Of a stretch of DNA of 25,993 nt, positions 22,741 to 25,993 are shown in pieces. The DNA is from a virus. The stretch spans positions 1 through 25,993 of the IMG/VR virus record IMGVR_UViG_3300031537_000008. One strand, given 5' to 3'. Each line of letters begins with the position of its first letter. Position 1 is the first letter of the stretch. The position numbers and the translations under genes are program-made. The notes under the pieces are model-generated. The model saw nothing but the letters and a program-made list of their open reading frames with translations. It made no database searches and was not told where the DNA came from.

Positions 22741-23073
22741 TTAAATTAAATGTTTATTTATTTCCTTAGATTCGTCTGCTAATTTGTCAAGTTCCCTGAC
22801 CATTTCCATACCTTCTTTAGAGTTTATACTATAAATTCTACCTTTAGGATATTTATTGTCCCACTCCGAAAAACGCTTAATAAAAGAAAATGCCATATCT
22901 ATAATTTCTTCATTTATCAAAGAGTTTTCTAACTCATTTATAAGTTCTAGCATCATTTCAGCCGTCCTATTACTTAATTGGACACCTGTATAGCGGTTAC
23001 CGTTTTCATCGAACAATTCATGTTGTTCTTTTCTAAACATTTCTAATTTGTATTCTAAATCAAAATCAATCAT
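22741..23073 (-). CDS. Hypothetical protein (110 aa)
   Basis: An acidic, mostly helical protein (QLSNRTAEMMLELINELENS, later GMEMVRELDKLADES) with no recognised domain. Its start overlaps the stop of the dCMP deaminase gene by 4 bp, so it is translated together with it. Confidence 0.6.
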   Translation of the reverse strand: MIDFDLEYKLEMFRKEQHELFDENGNRYTGVQLSNRTAEMMLELINELENSLINEEIIDMAFSFIKRFSEWDNKYPKGRIYSINSKEGMEMVRELDKLADESKEINKHLI

Positions 23074-23525
23074 TTTTTATATTTTTCTACCTTAATTAAT
23101 TTTAATAATTCATCCCTATCAGATAATTTTGAATTATCTAAATAATCATATTTAAATATTATTTTTTTAACTCCTGATTGTATTAAATGTTTTAAGCAGT
23201 TATTACAAGGTGTATGGGTACAATATATAATAGTATTTTCAAGTGAAATACCTTTTTTTGCTGCATATGAAATTATATTCATTTCAGCATGTATTTCAAA
23301 AGAATTTGACCATTCTCTGTGCAATTCTCTATTTTTTTTATCTAAAATATTTAAATCTTTAAATTTTTCTGAACAATTTATAAAACCTGATATAGTCCCA
23401 TTATATCCTTGAAGTATTATCCTATTATCTTTTACAACAACAGCACCTACTTTATATTTTATGCAGTTACTTTCCATAGCTGTTCTTTCAGCTATATCCA
23501 TAAACAATGATGGATATTGTTTCAT
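23070..23525 (-). CDS. dCMP deaminase
   Basis: A 151-aa zinc-dependent cytidine/deoxycytidylate deaminase. The zinc site is HAEMN (H79, with catalytic E81) and PCNNC (C107 and C110). The N-terminus shows MDIAERTAMESNCIKYKVGA, typical of the dCMP deaminase/ComEB family, with NRELHREW before the HAE motif. It converts dCMP to dUMP, the substrate of thymidylate synthase, which suits a phage with AT-rich DNA. No thymidylate synthase is present in this window. Confidence 0.92.
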   Translation of the reverse strand: MKQYPSLFMDIAERTAMESNCIKYKVGAVVVKDNRIILQGYNGTISGFINCSEKFKDLNILDKKNRELHREWSNSFEIHAEMNIISYAAKKGISLENTIIYCTHTPCNNCLKHLIQSGVKKIIFKYDYLDNSKLSDRDELLKLIKVEKYKK

Positions 23526-23537
23526 TAGTTTTAACTT

Positions 23538-23705
23538 TTATAAATGATCAAAATCTATATTATTAAAATCTTTTCCATTTATTGAGTATGTGTCTTCAGC
23601 AAGATCAATTATCATTTCAATTGTATCTGGATTATAATTATTTTCATAATCATACCATTCTGAGTAAAATAAAGTTTTGTCCTTACAAATTATTAAATAT
23701 CTCAT
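23538..23705 (-). CDS. Small hypothetical protein (55 aa)
   Basis: The frame is open upstream to 23771, but the likely start is the ATG at 23705 (MRYLIICKDKTLFYSEWYDY...), just after the stop of the preceding gene; the longer form would overlap that gene by 65 bp. The product is acidic at its C-terminus, and RYLIICKDKTLFYSEWY reads like the first strands of a small beta protein. Function unknown. Confidence 0.5.
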   Translation of the reverse strand: MRYLIICKDKTLFYSEWYDYENNYNPDTIEMIIDLAEDTYSINGKDFNNIDFDHL

Positions 23706-23706
23706 A

Positions 23707-23910
23707 TTATTGATTATTAGTTTTAACTTCAGCATATTTTTTATCAAAAGCCATTTCAATTTCAATAGCATCTTTTATATTAAATTCACCTTCTAGCTTT
23801 AAAATCTTTTCATATGTTTCAATGATTCTGTCTGAAGTCTGATCGTTAACTACAATTTTTTGTAATCCTAGTGCTATTCTTAAGTAATTAATTTTTTCCT
23901 CTCTTGTCAT
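23707..23910 (-). CDS. Small helical hypothetical protein (67 aa)
   Basis: MTREEKINYLRIALGLQKIV followed by IIETYEKILKLEGEFNIKDA predicts an all-helical acidic protein. It resembles small phage proteins of unknown function that sit near SSB genes. It starts 30 bp downstream of ssb and ends just before the next small gene. Confidence 0.6.
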   Translation of the reverse strand: MTREEKINYLRIALGLQKIVVNDQTSDRIIETYEKILKLEGEFNIKDAIEIEMAFDKKYAEVKTNNQ

Positions 23911-23939
23911 TTGTTTTTTTTAGTTTATCGTTTGTCATA

Positions 23940-24389
23940 TCAAAATGGGAGATCATTTTCTTCTCCTGGTGGAACTTGATAAGTTTCAGGTTTCACTTCA
24001 TTGTTTCTGTTTGATCGCTGGTTATAATTATTTTCCTGATGATGAGGTACCGAATTTTCTATTTTACTTGATATTAACTCAACCCTATTAATTATGACCT
24101 CTGTAATATATCTTTTTGTACCATCTTTAGCATCATATGATCGTGTCCTTAACTTTCCCTCAATGTACAATGGATCTCCTTTTTTAACATATTTCTCAAT
24201 TATATCTGCCACATTTCCATACGCTACAAGATTAATCCATTCCGTGTTCTCAACTTTTTCTCCTTGCTTATTTGTATATTTTTCATTACAAGCAATTGAA
24301 AATTGGATTGATTTACTTCCTGATTCGAAAATATGGACATCAGGATCATTTCCAACATTCCCTATAAATATGCATTTGTTTACGCTCAT
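23940..24389 (-). CDS. ssb: Single-stranded DNA-binding protein
   Basis: A 149-aa OB-fold SSB. The N-terminal domain has NKCIFIGNVGNDPDVHIFES, FSIACNEKY, NTEWINLVAYGNVADIIEKY, GDPLYIEGKLRTRSY and YITEVIINRVELI, all in the order seen in bacterial SSB. A flexible Asn/Gln-rich linker follows. The extreme C-terminus ENDLPF is the acidic tip that recruits partner enzymes, slightly different from the standard DDDIPF. It coats single-stranded DNA at the phage fork and in recombination. Confidence 0.95.
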   Translation of the reverse strand: MSVNKCIFIGNVGNDPDVHIFESGSKSIQFSIACNEKYTNKQGEKVENTEWINLVAYGNVADIIEKYVKKGDPLYIEGKLRTRSYDAKDGTKRYITEVIINRVELISSKIENSVPHHQENNYNQRSNRNNEVKPETYQVPPGEENDLPF

Positions 24390-24413
24390 TTTATTTTATT
24401 ATTTATAATTATT

Positions 24414-24857
24414 TCATAATTTATGTCTGTTCTTTAATTTTACTAAAAATAGCCAACTTGTTATCCACCATTTACGTTGTTTTTTACAAATGTCTTGGTA
24501 TATTATATTAGCCATTCTGATAGATATTTCTTCATAATTTTTATAATCCCATCCACAATTAATTGTGTTTTCAGCAAAATGTATAATATCAAACATATAT
24601 CTACGCATAAATTTATTTTTTTTCTTGTTATTTCTATCAAAATAAATCCATGATGCATAATTATACATATCAATTAAAATTCCAATAGTTGATAAAATCT
24701 GTTTCCCATTTTCATCAAACCAATAATTATATTTAAAATTAAAATCAAATTCTTTTATTATTTTTTCAAGTACTTTTTTGTTCTTGGGTTCATTTAAGAA
24801 TTTACCTCCCATAACATTTGCAACTTGTTCAAGGGTTAATTTTTTTAATTTTTTCAT
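24414..24857 (-). CDS. Hypothetical protein (147 aa)
   Basis: The frame opens at an ATG at 24884, but the start at 24857 (MKKLKKLTLEQVANVMGGKF) is more natural; the nine extra residues are mostly Asn. The N-terminal segment KLTLEQVANVMGGKFL may form a short helix-turn-helix-like unit. The rest is rich in aromatic residues and Lys, without a transmembrane segment I would trust. Function unknown. Confidence 0.55.
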   Translation of the reverse strand: MKKLKKLTLEQVANVMGGKFLNEPKNKKVLEKIIKEFDFNFKYNYWFDENGKQILSTIGILIDMYNYASWIYFDRNNKKKNKFMRRYMFDIIHFAENTINCGWDYKNYEEISIRMANIIYQDICKKQRKWWITSWLFLVKLKNRHKL

Positions 24858-24886
24858 ATTATTATTATTGAAATTTATATGCAAGG

Positions 24887-25243
24887 CTACTCAAGTGCTT
24901 CTAACTCTTTTTTTAGCCTATTAAATTCCTTTTGCTTCTCTCTTTTTAGCACTTTGTTTTTGTAAGCTTGTACGTGTGGTTTTATTTGTCGCCACCCATC
25001 AAGTCGTTCTTTTTGCGTTCTAAAACTCATAAAGTCGGTACTTTTTTTTACAATAAAACTACTATCGTAAAAATCAAAGCTATTTTTAGGTTCGTTGGCT
25101 ATCCATAGTTGGAACTCATATTTTTCATCTATCAATACTGTTGCTGTATGCTCCCCACACTTTTTAAATTCAAAGTATCCGTCAATTATTTTTTGCTTAA
25201 AATAGTTCTCAACGTCATTTAATGTTTGTTCTATATTCATCAT
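24887..25243 (-). CDS. Hypothetical protein (118 aa)
   Basis: The frame reaches upstream to 25279, but MMNIEQTLNDVENYFKQK at 25243/25240 is the likely start; the upstream extension overlaps the preceding gene. The product is alpha/beta, ending in a Lys/Glu helix (KREKQKEFNRLKKELEALE) that may form a coiled coil. The gene uses CGN arginine codons and ATT more than the central genes do. No function recognised. Confidence 0.55.
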   Translation of the reverse strand: MMNIEQTLNDVENYFKQKIIDGYFEFKKCGEHTATVLIDEKYEFQLWIANEPKNSFDFYDSSFIVKKSTDFMSFRTQKERLDGWRQIKPHVQAYKNKVLKREKQKEFNRLKKELEALE

Positions 25244-25253
25244 TTTATTATAT

Positions 25254-25715
25254 TTATAGAGTATTAATATTAATTGCAAGCCCTTTTTCTATAAGCCCAA
25301 ATACATCAAAATGCCATTTAAACAAATATTTCATTTCTCTATATGATAAATCATTTTCAAACTCAAGATTTAAATTATTTTTCCAAAAATCAGGTATTTT
25401 TCCATAAACTTCAAAATATTCTTCTTCTTCTATTGAAACAGGCCATAAAACAAATGCCGGAACAAACTTTTTACCGTTAATTTCTATTTCTTTTACTAAA
25501 TCTGTTTTAGGCCTTAATATCAATTCAAATGATTCAAAATCTAAATCAAACCCCTCATTTTCTTGGTATAACAAGCACATATCATCGCCATATAGGCCTC
25601 TTAGTTCAGCAATGTTAGAATTCCCGCTTATCATATATTCCCACCCATTTTTATTAATTGAGACTTGGAGTTTATGAGGTAAATAAGGGGCAAGATGTTT
25701 TAATTCTAATTTCAT
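25254..25715 (-). CDS. Hypothetical protein, KLELKHLAPYLP type (153 aa)
   Basis: The start at 25715 gives MKLELKHLAPYLPHKLQVSI, an N-terminus I recall from small proteins widespread in Bacteroidota phages and prophages, which supports this start over the upstream one at 25760. The rest includes FVPAFVLWPVSIEEEEYFEV and FKWHFDVFGLIEKGLAININ. Function unknown. The recalled N-terminus is part of the reason for suggesting a Bacteroidota host. Confidence 0.65.
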   Translation of the reverse strand: MKLELKHLAPYLPHKLQVSINKNGWEYMISGNSNIAELRGLYGDDMCLLYQENEGFDLDFESFELILRPKTDLVKEIEINGKKFVPAFVLWPVSIEEEEYFEVYGKIPDFWKNNLNLEFENDLSYREMKYLFKWHFDVFGLIEKGLAININTL

Positions 25716-25731
25716 AATTTTTATTTTTATG

Positions 25732-25993
25732 TTAACAACAAGGTGGATCTGGCAGCGCACACCAATGTGTAACGTTTAAATCATCGCTTTCACATTCACT
25801 AACTATTTTACCTTCATCCACGTAAATAACACCATTGCTTTCTGCCCAATGCCAACCCTCATTCGTATCTACTAAGCATCCGAGGCATACCCATTGTTTT
25901 TCTTTATTTGCTAACCATACTGTTTGTAAATTTTCAGGCAATCGCTCATCACACGCCACCCAGTTGCTAACATCAGGTATACTTAATTTTCCA
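25732..25993 (-). CDS. DUF551-like protein (partial, N-terminus beyond right edge)
   Basis: The visible part contains SNWVACDERLPENLQTVWLA and ends with NVTHWCALPDPPCC, matching the DUF551 pattern (W-x-x-x-x-RLP near the start, VTHW-x-x-LP-x-PP at the end). The frame stays open through the right edge (GKLSIPDVSNWVA...). The GTG at 25959, where an ORF caller would start, cuts the conserved SNWV segment, so the true start lies outside the window. The function of DUF551 is not established. Codon use (GCG, CGA, TTG) is less AT-biased than in the neighbouring phage genes. Confidence 0.65.
   Translation of the reverse strand, partial: GKLSIPDVSNWVACDERLPENLQTVWLANKEKQWVCLGCLVDTNEGWHWAESNGVIYVDEGKIVSECESDDLNVTHWCALPDPPCC

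Noticed and set aside
23706-23771. Longer start for the 55-aa gene (77-aa form from 23771)
   Set aside because: The extra Leu/Lys-rich N-terminus overlaps the upstream 67-aa gene and looks like an out-of-frame reading; the ATG at 23705 follows that gene's stop directly.

Overview
This window is AT-rich phage (or prophage) DNA that most likely belongs to a host in the Bacteroidota. No chromosomal housekeeping gene, rRNA or tRNA is visible. The genes are short, tightly packed, often joined by 4-base ATGA overlaps, and mostly lack Shine-Dalgarno sequences. One promoter fits the Bacteroidota/Flavobacterium pattern (TTTG, then about 20 bp, then TAnnTTTG). The left end carries a large-terminase gene followed by a portal gene whose lengths and order recall crAss-like phages; that family placement is inference. 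An XRE regulator, a serine recombinase and NinG suggest a temperate or formerly temperate phage.

Layout. (1) 1-5220, minus strand: packaging module, with a 49-aa ORF, a 239-aa gene in the small-terminase position, TerL, and a portal cut by the left edge. (2) 5221-5352: divergent intergenic control region. (3) 5353-9809, plus strand: serine recombinase, an overlapping ribbon-helix-helix (RHH) protein, a small ORF, repeat protein copy 1, a 43-aa ORF, an adenine methyltransferase, repeat protein copy 2 and a hypothetical gene. (4) 9810-25993, minus strand throughout: the early/replication block. Read from its 5' end (right side), it has a DUF551-like gene cut by the right edge, small hypotheticals, SSB, dCMP deaminase, RNA ligase, an RHH and an XRE regulator, a RecB-like nuclease fused to an FtsK-type motor, repeat protein copy 4, an RHH, NinG, coiled-coil small proteins, a DHH phosphoesterase, a structured intergenic element, a zinc-ribbon protein, a replication initiator carrying four iterons inside its gene, a small HTH protein, DnaB, a protein resembling only DnaA domain IV, repeat protein copy 3 and three small hypotheticals.

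The genes form a coherent phage replication-recombination set. The initiator with internal iterons would load DnaB, as O does in lambda. SSB, NinG and the nuclease-FtsK fusion would process recombination or replication intermediates. dCMP deaminase adjusts nucleotide pools and the RNA ligase repairs RNA. The DnaA-IV-like, XRE, RHH and HTH proteins are the likely transcription or replication regulators.

The most unusual feature is a four-member family of repeat proteins in both orientations. Each has an identical 24-residue head, an exact whole number of 23-residue repeats (10, 8, 11 and 8) and a conserved 122-residue tail. Protein length is always 146 + 23n. A nearly identical 148-bp block is shared between two copies in a shifted repeat register, which points to ongoing recombination within the family. 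The other standouts are the iterons conserved in three reading frames, the nuclease-FtsK fusion, and a 96-bp element bounded by 10-bp perfect inverted repeats.
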